64,000 bases of DNA from Bradyrhizobium arachidis (GCF_015291705.1 NZ_CP030050.1:5580001-5644000); one strand, 5' to 3'; positions 38,978-49,521 are shown, numbered from the stretch's first letter. The notes: a model not told the origin generated them from the letters alone. Program-made: numbers and translations.

Positions 38978-40333
38978 TCAAACCATCATCATGACGGGAT
39001 TTTCAATCAGCTGCTTGAACGCGCCGATCAGCTCGGCGCCGAGCGCGCCGTCGATGGCGCGGTGATCGCAGGACAAGGTCACGCTCATCATGTGCGCGAT
39101 CTCGATCTTGCCGCCGCGCACGACGGGACGCTCCTCGCTGGTGCCGACCGCGAGGATCGTGGCATGCGGCGGGTTGATCACGGCGGTGAAGTGGCTGATG
39201 CCGTACATGCCGAGGTTGGAGACCGCCGTGGTGCCGCCCTGATACTCCTCGGGCTTCAGCTTGCGCGAGCGGGCGCGCGCGGCGAAATCCTTCATCTCGT
39301 TGGAGATGGTCGAGAGCGTCTTGGTCTCGGCCTTGCGGATGATCGGCGTGATCAGGCCGCCGGGCATCGCGACCGCGACGCCGACGTCGGAATGGTGATG
39401 CTTGACCATGCCGCTTTCGGTCCAGCTGACATTGCAGTTCGGGATCTTCTGCAGCGCCACCGCCATCGCCTTGATGACGAAGTCGTTGACCGAGATCTTG
39501 TAGAGCGGCTTCTTCTCCTTGTCCTTTGGCGCAGCGGCGTTGATCTCCTCGCGCGCGGCGAGCAGCTTGCCGATGTCGCAGTCGATGGTGAGATAGAAGT
39601 GCGGAACGTTCTGGATCGACGCAGTCAGGCGCTGCGCAATGGTGCGGCGCATGCCGTCATGCGGGACGATGTCGTAGGAGCCCGGCTCGAACAGCGACAG
39701 GATCTGCTTGTCCGACATGGTCGGCGCGATCGAGGGCGCGCCTGACGGCGCCGCGGCAGGTGCCTTGAGGCCCTTGCCGGACTTGGCCTGCTCGACGTCG
39801 CGCGCCACCACGCGGCCGTGCGGGCCGGTGCCGGCGACCATGCCGACATCGATGCCGGCTTCCTTAGCGAGACGGCGCGCCAGCGGCGAGGAGAACACGC
39901 GGCCGCCATGGCCGTTGGCTTGCGCGGCGGGCGCAGCAGCCTGCGGCGCAGCTGCGGCAGCAGGCGGCGGCGCAGCCTTGGGCGCGGCGGGCGCAGGCGC
40001 GGGAGCTGCAGCAGCCGCGGGAGCCTCAGCGGCTTTCGGCGGCGCGGCTGAGGCGCTCGGCTTGGCGGCACCGGCCGCCTTCACATCCTCGCCCTCGCCG
40101 GCGAGCACCGCGATCACGTCATTGACGGGCACGTCCTGCGTCCCTTCGGGCACCAGGATCTTGGCGATCGTGCCCTCGTCGATGGCCTCGACCTCCATGG
40201 TCGCCTTGTCGGTCTCGATCTCGGCGATGACGTCGCCGGATTTGACCTTGTCGCCTTCCTTCTTCAGCCACTTGGCGAGGTTGCCCTTCTCCATCGTCGG
40301 CGAGAGAGCGGGCATCAGGATGTTGATAGGCAT
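38978..40333 (-). CDS. pdhC: dihydrolipoamide acetyltransferase (E2 of pyruvate dehydrogenase)
   Basis: 451 aa. One lipoyl domain with Lys43 in [10 protein letters not shown], a long Ala/Pro linker, a peripheral-subunit-binding domain (FSSPLARRLAKEAGIDVGMV) and the catalytic acyltransferase core ending in SCDHRAIDGALGAEL with the active-site His. It transfers the acetyl group to CoA. The nucleoside deaminase-like gene lies between it and pdhB. Confidence 0.96.
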   Translation of the reverse strand: MPINILMPALSPTMEKGNLAKWLKKEGDKVKSGDVIAEIETDKATMEVEAIDEGTIAKILVPEGTQDVPVNDVIAVLAGEGEDVKAAGAAKPSASAAPPKAAEAPAAAAAPAPAPAAPKAAPPPAAAAAPQAAAPAAQANGHGGRVFSSPLARRLAKEAGIDVGMVAGTGPHGRVVARDVEQAKSGKGLKAPAAAPSGAPSIAPTMSDKQILSLFEPGSYDIVPHDGMRRTIAQRLTASIQNVPHFYLTIDCDIGKLLAAREEINAAAPKDKEKKPLYKISVNDFVIKAMAVALQKIPNCNVSWTESGMVKHHHSDVGVAVAMPGGLITPIIRKAETKTLSTISNEMKDFAARARSRKLKPEEYQGGTTAVSNLGMYGISHFTAVINPPHATILAVGTSEERPVVRGGKIEIAHMMSVTLSCDHRAIDGALGAELIGAFKQLIENPVMMMV

Positions 40334-40396
40334 GCTGACCTCACGAAGAACTTCTCAAAACGTCGTCCCCGAGAGCGAGGACGAACAGGACCAGGT

Positions 40397-40849
40397 TTAG
40401 TTGCCGATGTCGCCCTGCCACAGGCGCTCATTGGCGGGATTGGAACGCCACGTCTTCATCATGGTGATGGAGCGGTCGTCGGCAAGATCGATCCAGGGGA
40501 TGCCGAACTTGTCGAGAATGTCCTTGGAGCCCTCGAAGGTGACGGATTCCCCGATCACCACGAGCTTGACCTTGAACAAAGCGAGCGCGCCGGCGCACAT
40601 CGAGCACGGCGACAGCGTGGTGTACATGACGGTGTCGTGGAACGAGATCGCGCCGGCCGCACGCAGGCAGCTCATCTCGCCGTGCAGGATGACGTTGTTC
40701 TCCTGCACGCGGTTGTTGTGGCCGCGGGCGATGATCTTGTTGTCGCGCGTCAGCACGGCGCCGATCGGCAGGCCGCCCTGCGCAATCGAGTCCTGCGCCT
40801 CGCGGATCGCCTCGAGCATGAAATCGTAATGATGGGATTCGATCGCCAC
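40397..40849 (-). CDS. cytosine deaminase-like protein of the fungal Fcy1 type
   Basis: 150 aa zinc deaminase fold. Zinc ligands and catalytic Glu are in LHGEMSCL and SPCSMCAGALA. Several blocks resemble yeast Fcy1 from memory: GLPIGAVL, TLSPC, VVIGESVTF and the C-terminal end LWQGDIGN. I predict a pyrimidine or guanine-type nucleobase substrate, not an adenosine in tRNA, because the TadA motif is not kept. Starts at GTG 40849, two bases after the DUF5076 stop, so it belongs to the pdh operon. Substrate unproven. Confidence 0.75.
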   Translation of the reverse strand: MAIESHHYDFMLEAIREAQDSIAQGGLPIGAVLTRDNKIIARGHNNRVQENNVILHGEMSCLRAAGAISFHDTVMYTTLSPCSMCAGALALFKVKLVVIGESVTFEGSKDILDKFGIPWIDLADDRSITMMKTWRSNPANERLWQGDIGN

Positions 40850-40851
40850 GG

Positions 40852-41154
40852 TCAGTGCCCCTTCCCGCGCGGCGTCGTCGTGCCGGTGTCGGTGGGACGC
40901 TCGATCTCGGCCTGGAACATGTCGAGGATCCGGTTCAGCGCGTCTTCCTCGGTATATTCGCTCTCGCGCGCATAGGCGCGCGCGGCGTGGCGGGCGAGAT
41001 CGACCAGCAGCAGCCCCCACATGTCGGGCTCCTCGAAGGCCCGCTGGAACGCCATCGACAGCCCGCCGTCCAGCACGAACACGCGCAGGATCTCGACCGC
41101 ATCCTCGCGGGTCATGACGTCGGGTGGCAGTGGCTGCTCCTTGGGGCCCGCCAT
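40852..41154 (-). CDS. DUF5076-family protein (100 aa)
   Basis: Starts MAGPKEQPLPPDVMTREDAV and continues with VEILRVFVLDGGLSMAFQRA and LLLVDLARHAARAYARE; mostly helical, soluble. I recall this DUF5076 family as an alphaproteobacterial gene in the pdhB-pdhC interval. It starts 3 bases after the pdhB stop. Function unknown. Confidence 0.8.
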   Translation of the reverse strand: MAGPKEQPLPPDVMTREDAVEILRVFVLDGGLSMAFQRAFEEPDMWGLLLVDLARHAARAYARESEYTEEDALNRILDMFQAEIERPTDTGTTTPRGKGH

Positions 41155-41157
41155 GGT

Positions 41158-42540
<1,383 letters not shown>

Positions 42541-42569
42541 ATCGACTCCAAAAGAAAGCTTGCGCGCGT

Positions 42570-43592
42570 TCAGCGGTAAACGTCGGTCCAGAGCTCGGCG
42601 GCATCCGGCTCGGGATCATGCTGGGCAAAGTCGGCGGACGCATTGACGATGTCGCGCACCTCGGCGTCGATCGCCTTGAGATCGGCCTCGCTGACCTTGG
42701 CCGCGAGCAAGCGGTTGCGCACCTGCTCGATCGGGTCCTGGTCGTGGCGAACCTTCTCGACCTCCTCGCGCGTGCGATACTTTGCAGGGTCGGACATCGA
42801 GTGGCCGCGATAGCGGTAGGTCTGCATCTCCAGGATGAAGGGGCCCTTGCCGGCGCGGCACCAGGCCGCCGCCTCGTCGCCCGCAGCCTTCACGGCGCGG
42901 ACGTCCATGCCGTCGACCTGCCTGCCGGGAATGTTGAAGGACGCACCGCGCTTGGAGAAGTCTTGCTGGGCAGAGGCGCGCGAGACCGAGGTGCCCATGG
43001 CGTAACGGTTGTTCTCGATGACGTAGATCACCGGCAGCTTCCACAGCTCGGCCATGTTGAAGCTCTCATAGACCTGGCCCTGGTTGGCCGCACCGTCGCC
43101 GAAATAGGTGACGCTGACGCTGTCGTTGCCGCGATAGTGATTGGCGAAGGCGAGGCCCGTGCCGAGCGAGACCTGGGCGCCGACGATGCCGTGACCGCCG
43201 TAGAAGTGCTTCTCCTTGCTGAACATGTGCATGGAGCCGCCCTTGCCCTTGGAATAGCCGCCGCGGCGGCCCGTGAGCTCGGCCATGACGCCGTTGGCGT
43301 CCATGCCGGTGGCGAGCATATGGCCGTGGTCGCGATAGCCGGTGATGACCTGATCGCCCTCTTTCAGAGCCATCTGCATGCCGACCACCACGGCCTCCTG
43401 GCCGATATAGAGATGGCAGAAGCCGCCGATCGCACCCATGCCGTAGAGCTGGCCGGCCTTTTCCTCGAACCGCCGGATCAGGAGCATGTCGCGGAGCGCC
43501 TTGAGCTCCTGTTCCCTGGTGAATTCCGGGGGCGAACCGCCGTCGGTCTTGTCCTGCGCAGCGCCTGCGGCGGCTTTCTTGGGTGCGGCCAT
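42570..43592 (-). CDS. pdhA: pyruvate dehydrogenase E1 alpha
   Basis: 340 aa. The thiamine-diphosphate motif runs from [20 protein letters not shown] to the ENN, and the phosphorylation-loop-like [15 protein letters not shown] is kept. It starts the pdhA-pdhB-DUF5076-deaminase-pdhC-TM-lpdA operon. Decarboxylates pyruvate and passes the acetyl group to the lipoyl domains. Confidence 0.96.
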   Translation of the reverse strand: MAAPKKAAAGAAQDKTDGGSPPEFTREQELKALRDMLLIRRFEEKAGQLYGMGAIGGFCHLYIGQEAVVVGMQMALKEGDQVITGYRDHGHMLATGMDANGVMAELTGRRGGYSKGKGGSMHMFSKEKHFYGGHGIVGAQVSLGTGLAFANHYRGNDSVSVTYFGDGAANQGQVYESFNMAELWKLPVIYVIENNRYAMGTSVSRASAQQDFSKRGASFNIPGRQVDGMDVRAVKAAGDEAAAWCRAGKGPFILEMQTYRYRGHSMSDPAKYRTREEVEKVRHDQDPIEQVRNRLLAAKVSEADLKAIDAEVRDIVNASADFAQHDPEPDAAELWTDVYR

Positions 43593-43788
43593 GGGAATTC
43601 CGGGTCAGAGAAAACTTCAGCCCTCTCTAACCCAAGTCAAACGCGGTTGGAAAGCACCGCAACGGAATAGCACGATTTTCATTATGCCGCACTGCAACGT
43701 GGCCGAAACTTTGCAAAACCTTTGGCGCCGATTGGGCAACATTAGCTCCGCGCCAATACAGGCCGTGCCAGCAGATGCGGCAAGCATA

Positions 43789-43834
43789 TCGGACACGCGC
43801 ATCCCACGAGCAGAGACCCTTGGCGCGTGTCCGA
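43789..43834 (-). terminator. hairpin after the glycerophosphodiesterase gene
   Basis: Perfect 12-base arms TCGGACACGCGC / GCGCGTGTCCGA with a 22-base loop, 16-61 bases beyond the glpQ stop on the minus strand. There is no T-run, so Rho-independent termination is uncertain. It lies in the 257-base gap upstream of pdhA and might also act there as an operator. Confidence 0.4.
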
Positions 43835-43849
43835 TTCGTACCGTCGGCC

Positions 43850-45229
43850 TTACCAGCCGAGCTCGCGCAGATAGGCTGTGCGGGCGGCAACGGCGGTGTG
43901 CGTGAAGTCGGTGAAGACCCCATCCACGCCGAGACGGAAAAATTTGAGATATTCGAGACCGGGATCGCCGTGATAATCGGCGGCGAGATATTTCTTCTCG
44001 TTCCGGAATGTGAAGACGTGCACGAACAGGCCGAGCTTGTGCGCGCCGGCAACGAGGCTGGTCGGCTCCTGCGTCGATGCCTCCGGGGTCGATCCCTTGT
44101 AGGGCGTGCCGTCGGCGTTGCTGTCCTTCCACGGCACGATCTTGAGCGGCACGATATAGGCCTTCCACGGCCCGATGCCGTCGGCATAGGCCTTGATCTC
44201 GGCAAGGCCCTCAGGGGTCAGCATCGCATCGTAGAGGCGCGCATCACCCGCAACCGTCCAGTCGAACGGACGTGAGCTCGTGATGTTGTTGAGCAGCACC
44301 TTGCCGGTCTTGAAGTCGATGCCGTTGCCGTCGATGAGCTGAACCTGCCGCGTCTGAAGCCCATGGCTGCGCATATATTTCAGGCTGCCGGGCTCGAAGC
44401 TCTGGACCAGGATGGGCGCATCCTTGGTGTTGAGGCCATTGTCCTTGATGATCTTGATCAGGGCATCCTCGAGCGGACGGCTGCCGGGCGCACCGCAGCC
44501 GTTTGCGATGGCCTGGGCATTGTTCCAGGTCGGGTTCTTGGTCTCGGGATAGACCAGGATGGGACGCCCGGTCGCCTTGCCCTTGGCCTTGGCGATGTCG
44601 ATGACGTCCTGGAAGCTGATGACCGGGAATTTGCCGTTGAAGACTTTTGGCCGTTCGTTGGCGGCATCGTAGGTCGTGCCGGCGATCCATTCCTTCAGCT
44701 CGGCCATGGTGAAGTCGGTGATCGACCAGTCATTGGTGTGGTCCTCGCCGTCCACGATCAGCGACTTCAGCACCGATTTCGGATCGGCGGGATCCGTAAG
44801 ATCAGTCAGATAATCAGCAGGCGCGGTCGGGGAAGCCGGCGCCTTGACGCGCACGCCGGGCACGGTGCGCTTGCGGGCCGCAACAGTCGCGTTGGTCTTG
44901 GCGACCTCGGCCACATTGGTGTTGTCGCTGAGCCAGGGGTTATGGCGCACCACCAGGACGCAGTCCTTGGTCAGGTGCAAATCCTCTTCGAGCGCGTCGG
45001 TGCCGAGTGCCGCGGCAAGCTCGTACGATGCCTCGGTCTCTTCGGCCACCAACCCCGGCAGGCCGCGATGGCCGAGGATCAGCGGCGGCTTGCCGTCGAG
45101 GGTCGGGACCTGCTTGGCACCAGCCGGAGCCGGGCCGGTCTGTGCGAAGGCCATCGACAAAGGAAGGAGCGCCGCGCCGAACAGCATCGCTCCAATACGC
45201 ACCGTTCGACGTGAACGATTGTCCTGCAT
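43850..45229 (-). CDS. glpQ: periplasmic glycerophosphodiester phosphodiesterase
   Basis: 459 aa. A signal peptide (IGAMLFGAALLPLSMAFAQ) precedes the GDPD barrel. The catalytic His pair appears in LILGHRGLPGL and LVVRHNPWLS, and the metal site Glu/Asp in DALEEDLHLTKD. The spacing is that of GlpQ rather than cytoplasmic UgpQ, and it should release glycerol-3-phosphate from deacylated phospholipids. It is longer than typical GlpQ (about 330), from insertions in the middle. It sits between pdhA and the aldehyde dehydrogenase gene. Confidence 0.85.
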   Translation of the reverse strand: MQDNRSRRTVRIGAMLFGAALLPLSMAFAQTGPAPAGAKQVPTLDGKPPLILGHRGLPGLVAEETEASYELAAALGTDALEEDLHLTKDCVLVVRHNPWLSDNTNVAEVAKTNATVAARKRTVPGVRVKAPASPTAPADYLTDLTDPADPKSVLKSLIVDGEDHTNDWSITDFTMAELKEWIAGTTYDAANERPKVFNGKFPVISFQDVIDIAKAKGKATGRPILVYPETKNPTWNNAQAIANGCGAPGSRPLEDALIKIIKDNGLNTKDAPILVQSFEPGSLKYMRSHGLQTRQVQLIDGNGIDFKTGKVLLNNITSSRPFDWTVAGDARLYDAMLTPEGLAEIKAYADGIGPWKAYIVPLKIVPWKDSNADGTPYKGSTPEASTQEPTSLVAGAHKLGLFVHVFTFRNEKKYLAADYHGDPGLEYLKFFRLGVDGVFTDFTHTAVAARTAYLRELGW

Positions 45230-45395
45230 GACAAGCCTCCATCTTTGCGCAGCATCGCGTCAAAACGCCACAAGGGCGAGCCTGTCGTCTTGTCCCAATT
45301 CTCTGACAGGCGGATGACGGCGGGTGCGCAATGATAGATGCGCACAGGCGCCGCCGCCATGACGCCGCCTGTGCCTTGCCATCAGGGCTTGCCGA

Positions 45396-46913
45396 TCAGA
45401 AGAAACCGAGCTTCTTCGGGCTATAGCTGACCAGGAGGTTCTTGGTCTGCTGATAGTGATCGAGCATCATCTTGTGGGTCTCGCGCCCGACGCCGGACTG
45501 CTTGTAGCCGCCGAAGGCCGCATGCGCGGGATAGGCATGGTAGCAGTTGGTCCAGACCCGGCCGGCCTGGATCGCCCTTCCGAAGCGGTAGCAGCGGTTG
45601 GCATCGCGGCTCCAGACGCCGGCCCCGAGGCCATAGAGCGTGTCGTTGGCGATCGCGAGCGCCTCATCGTCGGTCTTGAAGGTCGTGACCGAGACCACGG
45701 GGCCAAAGATCTCCTCCTGGAAGATGCGCATCTTGTTGTTGCCTTCGAACACCGTCGGCTGGACGTAGAAGCCGCCGGCGAGATCGCCCGCGAGCTCGGC
45801 GCGTCCGCCGCCGGCCAGCACCTTGGCGCCCTCCTGCTTGCCGATGTCGATATAGGAGAGGATCTTTGCGAGCTGCTCGCTGGAGGCCTGTGCGCCGATC
45901 ATGGTGTCGGCCGCGCGCGGATCGCCCTGCTTGATCGCGGCGACGCGCTTGAGCGCGCGCTCCATGAAGCGGTCATAGATGTCGGCGTGGACCAGCGCCC
46001 GGCTCGGACAAGTGCAAACCTCGCCCTGGTTCAGCGCGAACATGACGAAGCCTTCGATCGCCTTGTCGAAGAAATCGTCGTCCTCGGCGGTGACGTCGCT
46101 GAAGAAGATGTTCGGCGATTTGCCGCCGAGCTCCAGCGTCACGGGGATCAGGTTCTGGCTGGCATATTGCATGATCAGCCGGCCGGTCGTGGTCTCGCCC
46201 GTGAAGGCGATCTTCGCAATCCGCGGGCTGGAGGCGAGCGGCTTGCCGGCCTCGAGGCCAAAACCGTTGACGATGTTGAGGACGCCTGGGGGCAGGAGAT
46301 CGCCGATGATCTCGGCCCAGACCATGATCGATGCCGGCGTCTGCTCGGCCGGCTTGAGCACCACGCAATTGCCGGCGGCGAGCGCGGGGGCGAGCTTCCA
46401 GCACGCCATCAACAATGGGAAGTTCCAGGGAATGATCTGGCCGACCACGCCGAGCGGCTCGTGGAAATGATAGGCGATGGTGTCGTGGTCGATCTCGCCG
46501 ATCGAGCCTTCCTGCGCGCGGACGACGCCGGCGAAGTAGCGGAAGTGATCGATCGCCAGCGGCAGGTCGGCGGCGCGGGTCTCGCGGATCGGCTTGCCGT
46601 TGTCCCAGGTCTCGGCGATTGCGAGGCGCTCGAGATTCTCCTCCATGCGGTCGGCGATCTTGTTCAGGATCGCGGCGCGCTCGGCGACGCTGGTGCGTCC
46701 CCACGCGGCCTTGGCAGCATGGGCCGCATCGAGCGCGGCCTCGACGTCCTGCGCATCGGAGCGCGCAATCTTGCAGACGATCTGGCCGTTCACCGGCGAG
46801 GCATTGTCGAAATATTTGCCGGCGATGGGTGCTGTGAACTTGCCGCCGATGAAATTGTCGTAGCGTTCGGCGAAGGGGCTTTGGGTGACGCCGAGGAATT
46901 CCACCTTGTTCAT
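45396..46913 (-). CDS. NAD-dependent aldehyde dehydrogenase (ExaC/AldB type)
   Basis: 505 aa. The NAD-binding region [20 protein letters not shown], catalytic Glu in [12 protein letters not shown] and Cys in GEVCTCPSR are present. Close to acetaldehyde/chloroacetaldehyde dehydrogenases that ship with AcoR-like regulators for alcohol or acetoin breakdown. The gene downstream in the genome order is glpQ; the regulator gene lies 190 bases upstream on the same strand. Substrate not certain. Confidence 0.9.
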   Translation of the reverse strand: MNKVEFLGVTQSPFAERYDNFIGGKFTAPIAGKYFDNASPVNGQIVCKIARSDAQDVEAALDAAHAAKAAWGRTSVAERAAILNKIADRMEENLERLAIAETWDNGKPIRETRAADLPLAIDHFRYFAGVVRAQEGSIGEIDHDTIAYHFHEPLGVVGQIIPWNFPLLMACWKLAPALAAGNCVVLKPAEQTPASIMVWAEIIGDLLPPGVLNIVNGFGLEAGKPLASSPRIAKIAFTGETTTGRLIMQYASQNLIPVTLELGGKSPNIFFSDVTAEDDDFFDKAIEGFVMFALNQGEVCTCPSRALVHADIYDRFMERALKRVAAIKQGDPRAADTMIGAQASSEQLAKILSYIDIGKQEGAKVLAGGGRAELAGDLAGGFYVQPTVFEGNNKMRIFQEEIFGPVVSVTTFKTDDEALAIANDTLYGLGAGVWSRDANRCYRFGRAIQAGRVWTNCYHAYPAHAAFGGYKQSGVGRETHKMMLDHYQQTKNLLVSYSPKKLGFF

Positions 46914-47028
46914 TGCTCACTCCCAATGTTGATGTTTGCGCGATCCGCCGTGTGTTCACGACTTGCGCCGACGATCTCGCGGGAGATGGTTTCTGTCAGC
47001 CCTGATAGAAACGATGGCCGGGCGGGAG

Positions 47029-47046
47029 TGTCGCAGTTCTGCGACA
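47029..47046. promoter_or_regulatory. perfect palindrome upstream of the aldehyde dehydrogenase gene
   Basis: TGTCGCAGTTCTGCGACA: 8-base arms with a 2-base centre, 116-133 bases before the start codon and next to the AcoR-like regulator gene. A palindrome of this length suits a Fis-type HTH dimer. No sigma-54 -24/-12 element is visible between it and the start. Confidence 0.6.
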
Positions 47047-47103
47047 GTCGCGGGGGAGATGGGACGCTCGCGGCCTCCACATCGTCATTGCGAGGACGAT
47101 GGC

Positions 47104-48063
47104 CTAATGCCTGATATCGAACCGCTTCAGCTTCCGGTGCAGCGTGGCGCGGCTGACGCCGAGGGCTTTGGCGGCGGCCGAGACATTGCCGCCGGCGCGG
47201 AGCAGCGCCCGCTGCAACACCGCGCGCTGGCCGCCGGCAAGGTGATCATGCGCGGCATCGCCACCGAGCAGATCGGCCGCGGGCACCGGCCGCATCGCCC
47301 TGCCCGGCGCGATCCCCAGTCCCGCGCGGGCGGTGCGGGTCGCGCCGATCACGAGATCGTCCGCATCGACCGCGACGAGGCCGATCGACTGGCCGTCCGG
47401 ACCTTGCGTCAGCACGATGCGGGCATGAGCAAACGCCCGGCGAAACAAGTCGGCCTCGATGCGCCTTGCCGCCTCGCCGGCCGCGAGCGCGATCAGGCTG
47501 GAGAACGCATCGGTGCGGTCGGCGCGGCAGGAGGAGACGTCGAGCACACCGGCGAAAGCTGCCTCGTGATCGTAGATCGGAACGGCGGTGCAGCTCAGCA
47601 GCGTGTTGCGGGTGAAGAAGTGCTGATCACGGTCGATCGTCAGCGGCCGCTGCTCGACGACGCAGGTGCCGATGCCGTTGGTGCCCTCATACTCCTCGCT
47701 CCAGAGCGCGCCGGTCCACAGGCCCCAGGACTGGAACGTGGCATCGTCGGCCGGCGTGCCGCGGCGGTCGACCGGCACGCCCTCGACGTCGGCGAGCAGC
47801 ACGCAGCAGCCGGCCGCGCCGACAGCCTGATAGAGCCGGTCTATGGCGCCTTGCGCGGCGGCAAGCAGCGGCGCGACGCGCTCGCGCGCCTGCCGCAACT
47901 CGGCGTCGCTGAGCCACACCGGCAGATTGCGGCCGGCGGGATCGAGATGATGCAATCGGGACGAACGGCACCATGAGGCCACCAGCGCGGACCGCGCGGC
48001 CTGGCCTGACGCAATGGCGGCCTCGACACGGGCCGCGTGATGCCGGGACATTGGCCCATTCAT
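47104..48063 (-). CDS. AcoR-like regulator: GAF plus Fis-type HTH, no AAA+ domain
   Basis: 319 aa. The N-terminus begins an AcoR-type helical region, then a GAF domain (about residues 70-190: LYQAVGAAGCCVLLADVEGV, EEYEGTNGIGTCVVEQRPLT, SCTAVPIYDHE), and the last 45 residues are a Fis-type HTH (RALLRAGGNVSAAAKALGVS, then RATLHRKLKRFDI). The central sigma-54 ATPase, with its GAFTGA and Walker motifs, is absent. So it cannot open sigma-54 promoters itself and should act as a repressor or a sigma-70 activator. ATG 48063 has GGAGG 8 bases upstream. Its likely target is the neighbouring dehydrogenase gene. Confidence 0.88.
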   Translation of the reverse strand: MNGPMSRHHAARVEAAIASGQAARSALVASWCRSSRLHHLDPAGRNLPVWLSDAELRQARERVAPLLAAAQGAIDRLYQAVGAAGCCVLLADVEGVPVDRRGTPADDATFQSWGLWTGALWSEEYEGTNGIGTCVVEQRPLTIDRDQHFFTRNTLLSCTAVPIYDHEAAFAGVLDVSSCRADRTDAFSSLIALAAGEAARRIEADLFRRAFAHARIVLTQGPDGQSIGLVAVDADDLVIGATRTARAGLGIAPGRAMRPVPAADLLGGDAAHDHLAGGQRAVLQRALLRAGGNVSAAAKALGVSRATLHRKLKRFDIRH

Positions 48064-48110
48064 CACTGTTTCCTCCGGGTGGCAGTCTAGGCTGTGCCGG
48101 CACGACCCGG

Positions 48111-48124
48111 TTGATCTGCGTCAA
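48111..48124. promoter_or_regulatory. FNR/FixK-type box
   Basis: TTGATCTGCGTCAA matches TTGA-N6-TCAA and its centre is about 55 bases upstream of the regulator start codon, a position compatible with class II activation with a short leader. Bradyrhizobium controls microoxic genes through FixK2 boxes of the form TTGA-N6-TCAA. No functional evidence. Confidence 0.45.
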
Positions 48125-48278
48125 CTCAGGCCGACAGCGTGGGAAGGCATGAGCCCGCACCGGCACTGCCGTCAAGCGGCAGTCCGGTTCCACGCTTGCG
48201 GCTTTCGGTAGAATTGATCGACGCGTGCCGGATTTCGGCAGCGGCTTTCGATGCGGCTTTCGAATGGAGCGGAAAGCG

Positions 48279-48596
48279 CTACTTGGCCGGGATCATCCGA
48301 ACGAGATCATGCGGATTGACGTAGTCGAGCTGGAAGCGCGCCCGCTCGTCGAGCATGTCGGGATCGATCTTGTCGGTGCGCAGCAGCGACACGCGCTGCT
48401 CGCTCCTGGCGCGCTCGCGCTTGAGCTGCGCCAGCTCGCTCGTCAGCGCGATGATCTCCTGGTCGAGCTCCTGGCGGGCGTTGAGGCCGTATTTGCCGGT
48501 ATAGGCGTTGACGCCGAAATAGCCGACGATCGCGACCGCCATCGCATAGAGGGCAAGGCCGGTCAGGATCGATTTCAGGCGCGCGCGGGAGACCAT
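48279..48596 (-). CDS. ftsB: septum formation initiator FtsB (DivIC family)
   Basis: 105 aa. One membrane helix (LTGLALYAMAVAIVGYFGV) and a coiled coil (ELDQEIIALTSELAQLKRER) with a C-terminal DYVNPHDLVRMIP. It forms the FtsQBL complex in division. In alphaproteobacteria it usually lies between eno and pdhA, which is where it falls here once the inserted genes are discounted. Confidence 0.88.
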   Translation of the reverse strand: MVSRARLKSILTGLALYAMAVAIVGYFGVNAYTGKYGLNARQELDQEIIALTSELAQLKRERARSEQRVSLLRTDKIDPDMLDERARFQLDYVNPHDLVRMIPAK

Positions 48597-48670
48597 CTCG
48601 GGAAGATGGGGCAGCTTGGTTAAGGGAGTGTTAGTGCGCCCTGCCCGTTCGTCGGTCTGCCGACCCCATC

Positions 48671-48756
48671 GTCATGGCCGGGCTTGTCCCGGCCATCCAC
48701 GCCTTGGCCCGCGGCGACGAAGAACGTGGATGCCCGGCACAAGGCCGGGCATGACG
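48671..48756. repeat. GGCCGGG-family inverted repeat pair (second copy)
   Basis: Hairpins GGCCGGG-CTTGT-CCCGGCC and GCCCGGC-ACAAG-GCCGGGC, mutually pairable through GTCATGG...CCATCCACG and CGTGGATG...CATGAC. The layout is the same as at 5793-5882. It lies between the FMN reductase gene and ftsB. Confidence 0.8.
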
Positions 48757-48786
48757 GAGAGGTTGAGCAAGCTTAAGCGGAGAGCC

Positions 48787-49338
48787 TCAGCCGTGGTGCT
48801 TCGCGACGTGCGCGGCGAAGGCGTCGATATAGGCCTGGAGCACGGGCTTGAGCGAGTCCTTGGTCAGGTTGCCCTCCGCATCGAAGGCATCGCCGACCGC
48901 GTTCAGATAGGTCTCCGGCTGCTGCATGATCGGGCCGGCAATGCCCGGCAGGATGTTCTGCAGCGTCTTGGCCGCACTGACGCCGCCGAGCGGGCCCGGC
49001 GAGTTCGAGACGATGCCGACCGGCTTGCCGTTGAACGAGCTCTTGCCATAGGGGCGCGAGGCGACGTCGATGGCGTTCTTGAGGACGCCCGGGATCGCGC
49101 GGTTGTATTCGGGGGTGACGAAGATGACGCCGTCGGACTTCTGGAGCTTGTCGCGGAAGGCCAGCCAGTCGGCCGGCGGCGCGCCCTCGAGGTCCTGGTT
49201 GAAGAACGAGATGCCCCCGAGGGTGACGACCTCGAGCTTGAGCGAGGCAGGCGCGAGTTTTGCCAGCGCATTGGCGATCTTCAGCGAAAAGCTGTCCTTG
49301 CGCAGGCTGCCGGCGATGACGACGATGTTGTAGGCCAT
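48787..49338 (-). CDS. NADPH-dependent FMN reductase family protein
   Basis: 183 aa flavodoxin-like fold. N-terminal MAYNIVVIAGSLRKDSFSLK and the FMN-binding TPEYNRAIPGVLKNAIDVAS match the family (chromate/quinone reductase, ChrR/YieF-like). The ATG at 49338 has AGGA upstream; 14 more codons are open. It lies between the GGCCGGG repeat and the MBL hydrolase terminator. Physiological substrate unknown. Confidence 0.88.
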   Translation of the reverse strand: MAYNIVVIAGSLRKDSFSLKIANALAKLAPASLKLEVVTLGGISFFNQDLEGAPPADWLAFRDKLQKSDGVIFVTPEYNRAIPGVLKNAIDVASRPYGKSSFNGKPVGIVSNSPGPLGGVSAAKTLQNILPGIAGPIMQQPETYLNAVGDAFDAEGNLTKDSLKPVLQAYIDAFAAHVAKHHG

Positions 49339-49462
49339 GGAGTGTCCTTGAGGGCTTGAGCGGGAGTGCCGGGGCGGCACTTAAGCGATCCGGATCGATG
49401 GATGCAAGTGCATGAACCGGTCCGATTTGGAAACGCTGCGTTTCGCGAAAGCAGATGGTGAC

Positions 49463-49496
49463 CAAAAACAATCGGGCCGCCAAGTGGCGGCCCGAT
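49463..49496 (-). terminator. Rho-independent terminator of the MBL hydrolase gene
   Basis: Perfect inverted repeat ATCGGGCCGCCA / TGGCGGCCCGAT at 49471-49496, followed on the minus strand by TGTTTTTGG. It starts 26 bases after the 49522 stop codon and is the clearest intrinsic terminator in the window. Confidence 0.8.
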
Positions 49497-49521
49497 CTTT
49501 CGTGCGAATCTGCAAATCCAC

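Noticed and set aside
45230..45395. PHO box upstream of glpQ
   Set aside because: Only a single CTGTCA half-like sequence and a CCTGTC/GACAGG pair are present; the tandem CTGTCAT pattern is absent.
46914..47028. Sigma-54 promoter before the aldehyde dehydrogenase gene
   Set aside because: I looked for GG-N10-GC elements between the palindrome and the start and found none with proper spacing.
45456..47114. 552-codon plus-strand open frame over the aldehyde dehydrogenase gene
   Set aside because: Antisense shadow of a gene with a clear Cys/Glu active site; composition is Asp/Gly/Arg-rich and motif-free.
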